A DNA stretch of 64,000 bases. Origin: Euphorbia lathyris (Eukaryota > Streptophyta > Magnoliopsida > Malpighiales > Euphorbiaceae). This document shows, one piece after another, positions 32,691-45,050 of the stretch. Each line of letters begins with the position of its first letter. Positions within the stretch are counted from its first letter, which is position 1. The DNA is taken from positions 88,181,501-88,245,500 of the forward strand of contig NC_088916.1 in NCBI RefSeq assembly GCF_963576675.1, given 5' to 3'. The notes under the pieces are model-generated. The model did not search any database. It saw only the letters and a program-made list of their open reading frames with translations, and was not told the DNA's origin. The position numbers and the translations under genes are program-made.

Positions 32691-32692
32691 AT

Positions 32693-32866
32693 GGACTATG
32701 AAGGAAGAAACAATGCTTAACTCGCTAGAAACACTTCCTCAAGAAAGTAGGGAACACCATCAAGTGATAATTATGAACCCATAACCCGATCTGCAAAAAT
32801 TTTATTAGGAGAAAAGTATGCTTGCCGCAGCAACTTGTCAAAACTCATCAAGCCACATACTAAATC
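32693..32866 (-). pseudogene. TPS fragment (minus strand, 5' part)
   Basis: Reverse complement contains degenerate FDKLLRQAYFSPNKIFAD-like and HDYHLM-like codons, with frameshifts and a deletion of the MEVINPEDD block. It is recognisable mainly by alignment with 9582-9757 and 14405-14690. Confidence 0.55.
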
Positions 32867-33478
32867 CGCATCAAAGCTGAATAACCATCTACTCCATTTG
32901 AACCTTATGATGATGGAGCATCTGAATCTCCTTTATAGTGAATAAAAGAAGGATGTCAATTATTTCCATCACATTTATTAACGTGGTGGGTTTAATTTTC
33001 AAAATATGGAGCAAGTCTTACATTTATATGACCACAACTGAAATAACAGTCAAAGATGAACATAACATTTCTTTTTCGTTTCTATTTCCGTTTCTTTTTA
33101 GAAATAACATTTCTGATATCTATTTGTGTGCAACTTAGCACATATATAATCCTTCTAATTCAGAAATGCTCATATATAAATTCACTCTATTTACTTGGAA
33201 ACAATGGAAATACATATTAAGATGTCAAATGGAATTAAATTGGATCAAATAATTTCAATTAAAAACATCTCATAAAGATACAGAGATCATAGGCTGATGT
33301 AGATAGCATTCAAATCAAGTTACCTTTCAAGCATAGCTGGCATAGTTTTATCATAGACAAACTAATTATGATAGAAACGTCTAATAACAAAAATTAGCAT
33401 ACCAACAATGTTTAAAACAAAGTTAAGAAGTTTCAATCAAATTTCACTTAAAACATAAAGTTGGATCAGTTAAATAGA
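32867..33478 (-). repeat. Inverted U/V remnants
   Basis: GAGCATCTGAATCTCCTTTA at about 32916 mirrors the U TPS leader, and 33140-33478 mirrors 20890-21190 of V (for example TTTACTTGGAAACAATGGAA). No gene. Confidence 0.7.
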
Positions 33479-33690
33479 TTATTGAGTAACTTGTTTTTCG
33501 GATGGAGCACATTCTGTCATATCTTGTTCTTCATCTGGAGCATATTGTGTCATCTCTTCTTTAAAAGGCAACTTCTCCTGTGAATTCTTTAGTTGTCTCA
33601 TTCAAAGCTTTTTTCATAGCCATCTAAGAGATTTCTCGTCATGTATAGTTCGTGTTTGAACCTAGAAGTCTCCATATATCTTCTGATGAT
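33479..33690 (-). pseudogene. Coiled-coil protein exon, inverted 3' fragment
   Basis: Matches the last third of the frame at 20418-20873 and keeps the natural C-terminus: KLPFKEEMTQ, then APDEEQDMTECAPSEKQ and VTQ before TAA (33479-33481). It lacks the 8-bp duplication of the other copies, so it shows the older reading frame. The middle has indels and the 5' two thirds are missing. Confidence 0.65.
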
Positions 33691-34621
33691 CGATTTACAT
33701 ATGCATTAAGAAAGTGTCATTTTCTTTGGTACGAGTGGTTTTCACATCCCAACATGAACTATAATCACTTCTTTATATTATTGTTTTTCGTGGATTGATA
33801 CTTCGGATGTACCTATTTCCAAGCCTTGTTACTATCTGGTGATTCTGCCTCCTTGAACTAATAAAAGGAGTTCGTGAAGCTTCTATAACAACTATAAGAC
33901 TCTCAGAACTACCCCTGGAAATTCAATAGATACACATGTTTCCCAATAGCATAGATTAGGAGTAATATAGATCTCTTCACAATTCTCATTAAAACCTAAA
34001 ATTCAAGAGATGAAAAGTCCAAAGTTTTACCCGAAAGAATTATGCTTCTAAAATTCAATAGCTTTCAAGTAGTTGCTGGGAAAGAAAATATTTCCTGCAA
34101 AAAAAAATCATTATGGAATCAAAATCCAATGAGCAACAAATAGTAAATGCCAACAAAAACTCAGAAATAACTTGGAATTGGGCAATTCAAATATAGAGCT
34201 TTGTGCTATTAATATTTTAGCAGATAACGTAATGGAGGTTCATGACTATCACTTGATGAGATTCTGAAAGCATTGCTGAATGCTGATTTAATTGGTTTTC
34301 ATAGATTTGATTTGCTTTGTTACCTCGAAGATTTGTTGAGCCACTTTCTGCAGAAGGTAAACCCTAATCGCACACCATCAACATCACAATAACTTTCCAG
34401 ATTTGAGATCTCTCGGGGGGAGGTATTAATATGGAATGCACAGACACATTTACAGAGAAGACAAGAGAGGGGCGGAGAAAACAAGAGTTGTGAAAACAGT
34501 AGCTATAGTTATATAGGCCAGGCCATTTGTGTGAGATATTTAATTAGTATAAAATATTAAGCTTGATATATTCCAACAACCCCCTAAATTTTGAAAGTGC
34601 TAAATTACTCTATATTCTTAT
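33691..34621 (-). repeat. Inverted V, without the palindrome
   Basis: It follows V backwards (one arm of the palindrome at about 33706-33815, then 18830 to 18200). Only one arm is present, so the palindrome is missing from this copy. Confidence 0.8.
34203..34310 (+). pseudogene. TPS fragment in the inverted V (plus strand)
   Basis: Reads INILADNVMEVHDYHLM and, in another frame, DEILKALLNADLIGFHRFD. Both are TPS consensus blocks; the sequence between them is deleted. LLNADLIGF is closer to the family than in the direct V copies (LLNAHLIGF). Confidence 0.8.
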
Positions 34622-35441
34622 GGGATAAGGTACTAAAATAGACCTAACGTGTTTTGAAAAGTATCAATTTAGGCTCAACGTTCAAAATAGCACCAATATA
34701 GCCTTAACGTTTACAATATAGCATCAATTTAGGCCTCACGTACAAAATAGCATCAATATTGGCTTAACGTTTACAAAATATATCCAATTTAAACTAAACG
34801 TCACAATTAAATTAACCATATTATATTCTTTTCCTATTAACTTTACATGTTATTTTTTTATTTAGTTCTATTTTATTATTTATTATAATATAATTAATTA
34901 GTATTAGTGTCCATTAAAACCTTATATTTGTTTTTCATCATCATTCCATGATCCTAAATTCTATGGCTCATGTAATATATGAAAACTAAAAGTAATTGAA
35001 TATTTCGAACGCTAGTTAAAATAATATTGATATATGTCATTGACTATCTACAATATTTCGAACAAAATTGTAGATATTCAATTACTTTTAGTTTGCATAT
35101 ATTACATGAGCAATGAAATTTAGGAGTCATGGAATTATTGATGAAAAACAAATATAAGATCTTAATGGACAAGAATATAATATGATTAATTTAATTATGA
35201 CGTGTAGCGTAATTTGGATATATTTTTTAAACGTTAAGCTTAAATTTGTATTATTTTGTAAACTTTAAGCCTATATTGGTGCTATTTTGTACGTGAGGCC
35301 TAAATTGATGCTATATTGTAAACGTTAAGCCTAAATTGATATTATGTTGTAAACGTTAAGCCTATATTGATGATATTTTGAACGTTGAGCCTAAATTGAT
35401 ACTTCCCCAAAAACCTTAGGCCTATTTTGATACCTTATCCC
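34622..35441. mobile_element. MULE-type foldback element, 820 bp
   Basis: A near-complete foldback: ends GGGATAAGGTACTAAAATAG and, read inward from the right, GGGATAAGGTATCAAAATAG. Arms of about 400 bp meet near 35030. It is flanked by the 9-bp repeat TATTCTTAT (34613-34621 and 35442-35450). Inside the arms, a unit of about 35 bp around TTAACGTTTACAATATAGCA is repeated several times. The U/V copy without it (about 18190) shows the empty site. No coding capacity. Confidence 0.9.
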
Positions 35442-35450
35442 TATTCTTAT

Positions 35451-35720
35451 CTAATTACATTAAAAAACCTTATATTCTTATCCAATTGCATTTAATAACC
35501 TCTATACTTGTCCAATTGTATTCAATAATCTCAAAACATCAACTATCTCGTTGAAGTTCCAAGAGTTTATGAGGTTATCGAATGCAATTACACAGGAATA
35601 ACTAACCATTTAGAACTTTTGAAAGTTCGGGGGAAATTAAACTTTTGGGCCAAGTAGATGGAACAAGAGAAAATAAGAGAGTAAAATCATATCAGAATTT
35701 TATGGGTATATAATTTATTA
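35451..35720 (-). repeat. Inverted V, last part
   Basis: Mirrors about 17880-18190 (GAACTTTTGAAAGTTCGGGG and GAGAGTAAAATC). It ends near 35720, the outer border of this inverted copy. Confidence 0.75.
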
Positions 35721-36225
35721 GACCTCTCTTTTTTTTCCCTAACACATTGTTTAGTACTTCTATTTTGAAAACACATCATAGAATCTCTAAAATCTGTTAC
35801 TCTTAACGTTTTGGTCTGTCGGTGTATTTAAAAAAAATTAACCGTTATATTTTGGTGTAAATAGGGAGACAAAAAATAACAGAGTAATAGGATCGTTTTG
35901 TATTCCAATATGACTGTCGTGAAAGATAACATATGTTTGCTTAAAAAAATTAAAAAATAGACAAAAGGACTAAAGGATTAAGCGTGACAAATGGTAGGGA
36001 CCTCATAATGTGTTTTTCAAAATAGAAAGACTAAACAATATGGTGCGCAAAAATATGAAGACTAATAAATTATTTATACTAATTTATTAACCGAATTGAA
36101 TTCATGTCTTGCAAATATTGTTTTGGCGTGACATATGATTTTACTTTTTATTTTTTGTTAATATAAACATGGAAAAATACAGGAGGAATATAGTATTCAT
36201 ACTAATTTAGGGATAAGACTAGATA
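35721..36225. other. AT-rich spacer, nothing recognised
   Basis: No open frame of note and no repeat partner seen in the window. Confidence 0.5.
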
Positions 36226-36720
36226 GATTTTAGGGATAAAACCAAGTTTAACCCTAACGTCTTAAGGATGTGTCGATTTAACGTTAACATATGAAACAAT
36301 ATAAATTTAAACGTTTCCAAGTAAGATCAATTTAAGTCCTACGTTATAGAAAATTAGAAAAAAAAACATGTTTTATTAGTATATATACAAAATTAGAAAA
36401 TTTTTGCTAAAATGCTAGTAAAAACTAAATCGGCTACATATAAATAATCATAATTTTATGTCAAATTGTCTAAAATATTTAGAGTGTTATTAATATAGGT
36501 ATAAAAAGTATATGAATCTGCTTCAATTGATCGATAAACTTATTTGAAAGATTCGACGTGATAATTAAATAACAGTAAATCAGTCTTTTTATATTTTCGA
36601 TAACGTGGGGCTAAAATTGATCTTGCTTGGAAAAAAATTAGGGTTTAACTCGCATCATTTCATACGTAGGGGCAAAATCTCCACTTTGACTGAAACATTA
36701 TGTCAAACCCGGCCCAAAAT
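36226..36720. repeat. Degraded foldback, same type as in U
   Basis: Starts near GGGATAAAACCAAGTTTAAC and ends near ATGTCAAACCCGGCCC. The inner parts (TCTAATTTTC and TTTCGATAACGTGGGGCTAA) match the U foldback. Target duplication not found. Confidence 0.55.
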
Positions 36721-38086
36721 AAGATCAGATAAGACGGTGAGACATTACCACTGACTTATTATATAAACCAGTAGTAATATCTCTCAATTAAGGAGAAAAA
36801 TCAAATCAAAAACCAAATTCTGGTTTAAAGCTAAAATGAATAACATATATCGTTTCCAGCTTAACTTTTTCATACGGAGTCCGATTAATGCGATTCAAAA
36901 ACCCCTGGAAACATAAGATAAAAATAAAGAACTTTCATTTAGGACTCCATGACAGATTCGGCTTATCTGGTCAAAAAATGCATCACAAGATTCAGATATG
37001 AATCTGATCTTCCAGCAGCACCTATATAGACAATTCTCTATATCACTAGCTCAAAGTTATGACTTAATCATAACCGATATCACACTATTCCATAAGTTCT
37101 CAACTCCAGCTAATTATAGATATACCAGTAGATAATACAAACCAAACAAAAGGACACTGCCAAAAACAAGTTATACAAGTGTCCGTATACTATCCACATA
37201 TATGTACATGAACAAAATGGATGCAATACCCTAGAGACGACTTGCACCTCGTAGCTGTAACCGAACCTCGCCCTAGGATCGAGTACCCCTCTCGGTACCT
37301 TGCAATTCCTCGCCTAAAACAAAACAATAAAAACATTTGGAAAACATGAGATAAAAATCACAATAAGAAACTATCAGCTCTAAAAATCAACTTTACTTAA
37401 TATAACTACATATATAGACATTTATAAAGGATTTAATCAAAACCTTGTAAAATATACTCAAAACTAAAGTTCATAATAGGATCAAGGTATTAAACCAAAA
37501 ACCAAAAATATATAATCTTGTATCCATTCTTGAGTTCATCCCCTTATAATTCAAATCACAATTCACAACATATACGAGACGTCTCTTAACATTGCCTATC
37601 CCATATGATCTTACCCAACACTTCTCTGCCATACCCAATAGGTCTTCAGACTGTGTACACAGGCCATATTTCTCACTAAATATGGTCTTTGAAAATTAAA
37701 TCCACCATACCGAACTACTCCCAATGGATACCAAACATTTAATTCCATATATATATATATATATATATTGAAACCAAAAACATATATGTATATGTATATA
37801 CTTCACTTGATCATAATCAAGCTCACAAGTGTTCAATTCTCCAAAATATCAATCCTTAATCAACTAAAATTCCAAAGTTAATCAATCAACGAAAACCTCA
37901 AATCAACATAACCAAGTAAAATTTGTAATTCATATATAAACATAGTCAATAGTTCATTTGAACTATAATTTCACAATAAAAAGCAAGATTGTGAAAAACC
38001 TCAATTTTATAAAATTTCGGCATAACCCTAAAATATCAATTTCTGGAAATTCTTTGATTATCTATATATATATATATATCTGTATA
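36721..38086. other. Unrecognised spacer with two TA microsatellites
   Basis: There are no coding blocks. TA runs lie at about 37748-37769 and 38063-38080. A short GC-richer stretch at 37248-37315 (GACGACTTGCACCTCGTAGC) may come from an unknown TE. No match elsewhere in the window. Confidence 0.5.
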
Positions 38087-38736
38087 CATTAATGGTGTAC
38101 AACCTTTGATCCATTTCACACTTTGGTATACAACCTTCAATTTGTCTCACTAATATGTACGACCTTATAGGTGACCTCCCATTATGGTGTATAGTAGGTA
38201 AAAATGACCGGTCAACGTCTGGTCAACGTGCCATGTTAGCATTTTTTAACTTTTAAAAAATTGAATTGTGGGGCCACCAATTAAAATTACTTTTATACCC
38301 ATTTCTTTTCCGTTAATTAAAAACCCTACTTTCTTCCTCTTTCAACATCTATCTCTTGCAGTCTCTCTCTAACTCCTATTTCTCTCTCATCTATTTCGAC
38401 TCATTCCTCTTCAATCTCTTCCATTCTCTCTCTAGTCTATTCTGCCATAACCAATAAATTTGTAACATACAAAAATCACAAAATTGTATTTTCACTAACT
38501 CAATTCATATTGAAACCTTTTTCTTTTGTAATTTTAACAGAATAATAGAGAGAGAAAAAAGAGTTAGAGAGAGAAAGTTTTATTTCATTAGATCAAGATC
38601 GCTGCCTTATTTCATTTTAATCATTATCTAACACCTCCACCAAGCACCACCACAAGTGGTTTTGTCCCGTCAGTCCCGGTGTTATCACCGTTGACGTTGG
38701 TGGCTCCAGCGAGTTCCAGTCGGTGCAGGAGTTCTA
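38087..38736. repeat. Half of a foldback-like element, cut at the array border
   Basis: TGGTGTACAACCTTTGATCC and the following phrases (GGTATACAACCTTCAATTTG, GGTCAACGTCTGGTCAACGTG) look like the 5' half of a MITE of the same style. No inverted partner is present; at 38737 it is abruptly joined to the U array. Confidence 0.4.
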
Positions 38737-40138
38737 TTTCGAATAAAACGTGCCCACGGAATTTATTAGAAAATGATAAAATTGAACCAATATTTTACGG
38801 CAAGGATAAAAATTAAGTCATTTTATAAAATGAGATGGAGAATCCCAATAACCTGAAGATTAAAAGTGAGGTTTTCCTAAAAATAAATTTGATCCAAATT
38901 AAAATTAAATATGACTCGACAACACCACACGTAATCGATACTATCCCGATTAGGTTAATACGAGATTGATATGAAATTTTTTGGGTCGGACTACGGTTTA
39001 ATCATTTTGACACTAAGTCGAAATTGACACGACATGATCACAATACAAACTCAATAATTGCAACATGTGATATTTATGTTGTAAGTTTTTGTACATTTTT
39101 TTATTGGGATAAGGGTCAAATTTAACCATAACGCTTCAATCAAACTGCATATTTAGCCCCTAACATATGAAGTGATGCAAATTAAATCCTAATTTTTTCA
39201 AGCAAGACCAATTTTAGCAAAACACTGTTGAAAATTTAAAAAGATTGGTTTACTGTTAGTTAATTATCACATTGTATCTTCTAAATAAGTTTGTCAATAA
39301 ATCGAAGCAATTTCATATATTTTTTAATTGTTGTTTATAACTATATTAATAACACTGTAATATTTTACACAATTTGATAAAAAAAGTTGTGATTAATTTA
39401 TATGTAGCAGATTTAGTTTTTAGCATTTTAGCAGAATTTTTACATTTTTTTTAGTAATAAACTAATAACCTAAAGTGGTAGTAAAATACTAATAAAACAT
39501 GTTTTTTCTAATTTTCGATAACGTATGACTAAAATTGATCTTACTTGGAAATATTATACTTAAATTTGCACCATTTTGTACGTTAAGGTTAAATCAACAC
39601 TACATTTAAAAATATTAGGGTTAAATTAAAGACTAATATTTGGCCCAAACTCTTGCAGTGAGAGACACCCTGTGTCACATGTAAAAATAAATAAAATAAA
39701 TTATAGGTAAATACTTATGAACTTTTAAAAATTTAGAGAACAATTGAAGTTTTGAGGCTTTCGAATTTAATTATATAAAGATAGAAGTTATTAAATGCAA
39801 TTGGACAAAAATAGGAGGTTATTAAAGATAATTAGACAAAAATAGAGGGTGTAATTTAAAACTTTAAAACTTTAGGGAGTAGGTGAGGTTTGAGAGTTAG
39901 GGATGACATCACCTATATAATTGGACTTACACCTTTGCTCTTCTCAATCGCCGAATAGCAATTAGGGTTACCCAATGTTCATAGATATCTCCTCTTTGAG
40001 ATCTGAATAGCAGATAGCCCTTATATCAATTATGGACACGGTTAGGATTAGGGTTTATCTTCTCCAGAAAGTGGCGTAATCAATTCTATAGAAATCAATG
40101 GTTAGAATTAGGGTTTATCTTCTCTATCAAGTTAGCAT

Positions 40139-40337
40139 TCAACAATGCTTTTAGGATCTCATCTCTAACTGCTCGTTCGTCGGGTAAATTTCCAATGAGA
40201 ATCAAGCTTAATTCGGTAGAAACCCTTCCTCAAGAAAGAAGGGAGGAGCATCAAGTGATGGTTATGAACCCTACAAAATCATCTTCCGGATTAATAACCT
40301 CCATAACTTTATCTGCTAAAATATTATTAGCAAAAAA
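40139..40337 (-). pseudogene. TPS fragment, array copy 1 (minus strand)
   Basis: Same as 12236-12436: ANNILADKVMEVINPEDDFV on the minus strand followed by the frame-shifted HNHHLMLLPSFL block. Confidence 0.8.
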
Positions 40338-42030
40338 GGGTTGTGTTTGTTTACAGGTGAATTGAGCAATTGTAACTTCTTTATTTGCTTTTGTTTTTTG
40401 TTGCTCACCAATCCATATGTATTTTGAACCTGTCTTTTTTTTTTTTTTTTGCAGGAAACTATCTTGCTTAACAAATCAAATTACTGCTTACAATTGTTTA
40501 TGGTAAATCTTTGCACTTTTTCTTTGTTGGGTTTTATGTTTTAATGGCAATTCTGAAGATATAATGAGTTTTGCCGCTACCCTATCTTATTATATGTGTT
40601 TACAAATGGTGTATCATTATTAATCTTTCTTTAATTACTTGTTTACTATAGTGGTTTTTTTAAAATGATTATGCCAAAAGGTGAGAATTTGAGGATTGTA
40701 ATTGTGATTTCAATAGATCTATTGTTAAATGTGTTTCCTTATGAGTGGCTTACATAAGCTGTCTGATGTGTTCTATGATGATATGATATGATTATTTGAA
40801 ACCCTATATGTTTGTTTTAAACTGGATATGCTAATTTTTGTTATTAGATGTTGCTCTCTGGTGTGTTTTTCTATATAACCTAGCTATCTGATGTGTCAGG
40901 ATGATATGATTACTTGAAATTGAAACCACAAGTTTGTTTATGCTTTTTTTGTTATAATAAGTTTTTTTGATACAAATCAAGATTGTTTGTTATATGATGA
41001 GACTATGCTGGTGATGCTTGATCTGAATATTATCTAAATTTCATCAGACAATTATCTTTGTTGTAATTTCATTCATTTCCAACTAGTTGAGATTGCGGCT
41101 TTGGGAGTAACCATTTTTAGCTTAATTTGCAATGGAGAAAATTGCAGAGTCCAAATCGTGTTTGTTCATTTAGTAAAACATTATCAATTGTTCATTTTAG
41201 TTTGGCAATCCTAGACATTTCTCTCAAAATACTAATTTGTTGTTTGTAACAAATTATCACGAAGTTGTTGGCGTCTGATTTTCTGAAATGGTATTATTGT
41301 TTTGCTTCAATTCAGTTGCATACTTTTAGGCAGATTGATTCAACTCATGTACTTTTTATGCTTCTCCTGTATTCTTGTTTGGTATTTTCTGGTAGTAATT
41401 CATTGCATTTGTAATGACTATATTATATGGGTATTTTAATTGTTTGATCAACACCGAATGAATTTAAATCCATTGAACATCTTAATCTATTTCCATTGTT
41501 TCCAAGTAAAGAGAGTGAATTATGAGATGAGCATTTTTGAGGATTATATATGTGCTATGTTGCACTGAAACTGAATTTGAAACGAAATGCTGAAAAGATA
41601 AGGAAGAAGAGTTCAACATAGTATATAAAAATGTAACTTGCTGGAAAAGAAAAATGTCTCCGTCTGTACAGGAAATGGAAGGATGATTTGAGCCATGTTA
41701 GGAATTCAATTCTTACGTTCACCGGCTTTTTAGATGCTTAATTAATTCCGATTTAGGAAAACTTATGCGCAATAATCAGTGATTCATCAGAGAAAGAGAA
41801 AGGAATTCTTGTTAGAATATTTTAGATTCCATTGAGACAAGATGAAGATAATAATTAATTAATTAATTATAAAACAGTTGAAGAAATTAATTCTGTTTTT
41901 ATGGTTGTTTCGTCTTTGATCTACATGTTATAGCCATGAACTGGAGACCTTTTTTGGTTAATTTGAAAAAGTTTGAGATTGATGTTGGTTGAAGTTGATA
42001 TGTTCCCGTATATGATGAAATCTAACTCGG

Positions 42031-42372
42031 TCGAGGGCATTTCTTAAAAGCAAATGCCTTTATGTGGATGTCTTAGATTATCCATTTGTTTTATTATAAT
42101 TAAAACCGCATCCTGCTTTTAGATCGTGATCCTTATTTTTGCATCCTGTCTGTAGTTAGTGGAAATCCAAAGCAAGGAGATTCAGATGCCGATGATTATA
42201 ATTAGTCGAGGGCATTTCTTAAAAGCAAATGCCTTTATGTGGATGTCTTAGATTATCCATTTGTTTTATTATAATTAAAACCGCATCCTGCTTTTAGATC
42301 GAGATTCTTATTTTTGCATCCTGTCTGTAGTTAGTGGAAATCCAAAGCAAGGAGATTCAGATGGCGATGATT
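42031..42372 (+). repeat. Internal tandem duplication of about 170 bp
   Basis: TCGAGGGCATTTCTTAAAAG starts at 42031 and again at 42206. The two copies differ at a few bases (GATCGTGATCC against GATCGAGATTC). Other U copies have it once. Confidence 0.9.
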
Positions 42373-42479
42373 GCTCAAAGATTTTTTTTCTAAAAAAGAT
42401 GGACGCAGCAATTGAGATTCAGATGCTCCATCATCTGGTTGCTGCAAGAAGAAATGGTGGTCATCCAGCTTTAATGTCC

Positions 42480-42770
42480 AATCACTATGTGCCTTGACAA
42501 GAGTGATGGCTTTGACAAGTTGTTGTGGCAAGCATATGTTTCTGCTAATAAAATTTTTGCACATAGGGTTATGAAGGTTATTAATCTTGAAGATGCTTTT
42601 GTATGGGTTCATGTCTATCACTCTATGGTCCTCCTTACATTTTTGAGGAAGTGTTCCTACCGAGTTGAGCTTGGTTTCTTCATAAGTAGTTCATTTTCCT
42701 GGTCGGAAATTTATCAAACTCTACAAGTTAGAGACGAGATTATGTAAGCATTGCTCAATGCTTTGATATA
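42480..42770 (+). pseudogene. TPS fragment, array copy 1 (plus strand)
   Basis: Open frame from the ATG at 42487 (86 codons): DGFDKLLWQAYVSANKIFAH, VINLEDAFVWVHVYHSM, TFLRK, RVELGFF, SEIYQTLQVRDEIM. It differs from 14405-14690 at a few sites and has lost the link to the upstream ATG by a small insertion (AATCACTATG). Confidence 0.85.
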
Positions 42771-44850
42771 TTAGTGGAATGGTTTTTGTGTTTAAAGTTA
42801 GAATTTGATGCAATGAAACTAATTTTGTTCTAAATTAGTAAATGAATATGTTGTTCTAGACATGTGCACCCAATGATGTTCAATTTTCAATTCCAAATGA
42901 TTATTTGGAGTTTCTCATATTTCGAGTTTGCCCTCGAATTCCATTATTAGCCAACTAAGAGTAGTTTAAGCTTCCATATAACTTCGTCGCCATATTAAAA
43001 AAAATTAGGGATAAGATATGTCTTTTTCCTGCCACTAGCTCCACTCTTTCTTAACTCTATATTTCCACGGGTTGGACTCAATCAAACTGTTCTTCTAGAA
43101 ACAATGGGATACTGACAGCACCAAAGAAAACTTATTTTTAGATTTAGTTTCAGACAAATCAATCTACTTAATCTTATAATTAATAAATTTTAATAACTTT
43201 TTTAATTGCAATATCCTTTCAAAAACCGAGTACAAACATAGTATGCATATCATGTGATTTTATTTTGTTTAATCCATTATTTTTCTCAATTAAGTACTTA
43301 TAAGCCTAACTCCTTACAAAGTCGTTGAAAAAAATAATGATTTTGTCCTTATCTTATAAAACAAGTTAATTTTGTCCATTCATAATTTTTTTGTGATTTT
43401 TATTTTGATAATAGAAAATTTCATTTAATTTTATCATTTTCAAAATAATTTTGAATAAAACGTGCCCACGAAATTTATTAGAAAATGATAAAATTGAACC
43501 AATATTTTACGGCAAGGATAAAAATTAAGTCATTTTATAAAATGAGATGGAGAATCCCAATAACCTGAAGATTAAAAGTGAGGTTTTCCTAAAAATAAAT
43601 TTGATCCAAATTAAAATTAAATATGACTCGACAACACCACACGTAATCGATACTATCCCGATTAGGTTAATACGAGATTGATATGCAATTTTTTGGGTTG
43701 GACTACGGTTTAATCATTTTGACACTAATTCGAAATTGACACGACATGATCACAATACAAACTCAATAATTGCAACATGTGATATTTATGTTGTAAGTTT
43801 TTGTACATTTTTTTATTGGGATAAGGGTCAAATTTAACCATAACGCTTCAATCAAACTGCATATTTAGCCCCTAACATATGAAGTGATGCAAATTAAATC
43901 CTAATTTTTTCAAGCAAGACCAATTTTAGCAAAACACTGTTGAAAATTTAAAAAGATTGGTTTACTGTTAGTTAATTATCACATTGTATCTACTAAATAA
44001 GTTTGTCAATAAATTGAACCAATTCCATATATTTTTTAATTGTTGTTTATAACTATATTAATAACACTGTAATATTTTACACAATTTGATAAAAAAAGTT
44101 GTGATTAATTTATATGTAGCAGATTTAGTTTTTAGCATTTTAGCAGAATTTTTACATTTTTTTTAGTAATAAACTAATAACCTAAAGTGGTAGTAAAATT
44201 CTAATAAAACATGTTTTTTCTAATTTTCGATAACGTAGGACTAAAATTGATCTTACTTGGAAATATTATACTTAAATTTGCACCATTTTGTACGTTAAGG
44301 TTAAATCAACACTACACTTAAAAATATTAGGGTTAAATTAAAGACTAATATTTTGTCCAAACTCTTGTAGTGAGAGACACCCTGTGTCACATGTAAAAAT
44401 AAATAAAATAACTTATAGGTAAATACTTATGAACTTTTAAAAATTTAGAGAACAATTGAAGTTTTGAGGCTTTCGAATTTAATTATATAAAGATAGAAGT
44501 TATTAAATGCAATTGGACAAAAATAGGAGGTTATTAAAGATAATTAGACAAAAATAGAGGGTTTAATTTAAAACTTTAAAACTTTAGGGAGTATGTGAGG
44601 TTTGAGAGTAAGGGATGACATCACCTATATAATTGGACTTATACCTTTGCTCTTCTCAATCCCCGAATAGCAATTAGGGTTACCCAATGTTCATAGATAT
44701 CTCCTCTTTGAGATCTGAATAGCAGATAGGCCTTATATCAATTATGGACACGGTTAGGATTAGGGTTTATCTTCTCCAGAAAGTGGTGTAATCAAATCTA
44801 TAGAAATCAATGGTTAGAATTAGGGTTTATCTTCTCTATCAAGTTAGCAT

Positions 44851-45050
44851 TCAACAAAGCTTTTAGGATCTCATCTCTAACTGCTCGTTCGTCTGGTAAA
44901 TTTCCAATGAGAATCAAGCTTAATTCGGTAGAAACCCTTCCTCAAGAAAGAAGGGAGGAGCATCAAGTGATGGTTATGAACCCTACAAAATCATCTTCCG
45001 GATTAACAACCTCCATAACTTTATCTGCTAAAATATTATTAGCAAAAAAG
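44851..45050 (-). pseudogene. TPS fragment, array copy 2 (minus strand)
   Basis: Same as in copy 1; the frame ANNILADKVMEVVNPEDDFV is readable on the minus strand. The T-rich tract before GGAAAC downstream has CCAG in place of GCAG (about 45160). Confidence 0.8.

Larger units (their letters stand above)
38737..43448 (+). repeat. U array, copy 1 (4712 bp)
   Basis: Starts mid-unit at GAATAAAACGTGCCCACGG (38741) and repeats from 43453. It is longer than the next copy because an internal block of about 170 bp is duplicated (42031-42197 and 42206-42372). It carries a foldback (about 39107-39650), a minus-strand and a plus-strand TPS fragment. Confidence 0.92.

Noticed and set aside
37748..38080. 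TA runs as possible promoter elements
   Set aside because: They are simple dinucleotide microsatellites with no gene downstream.
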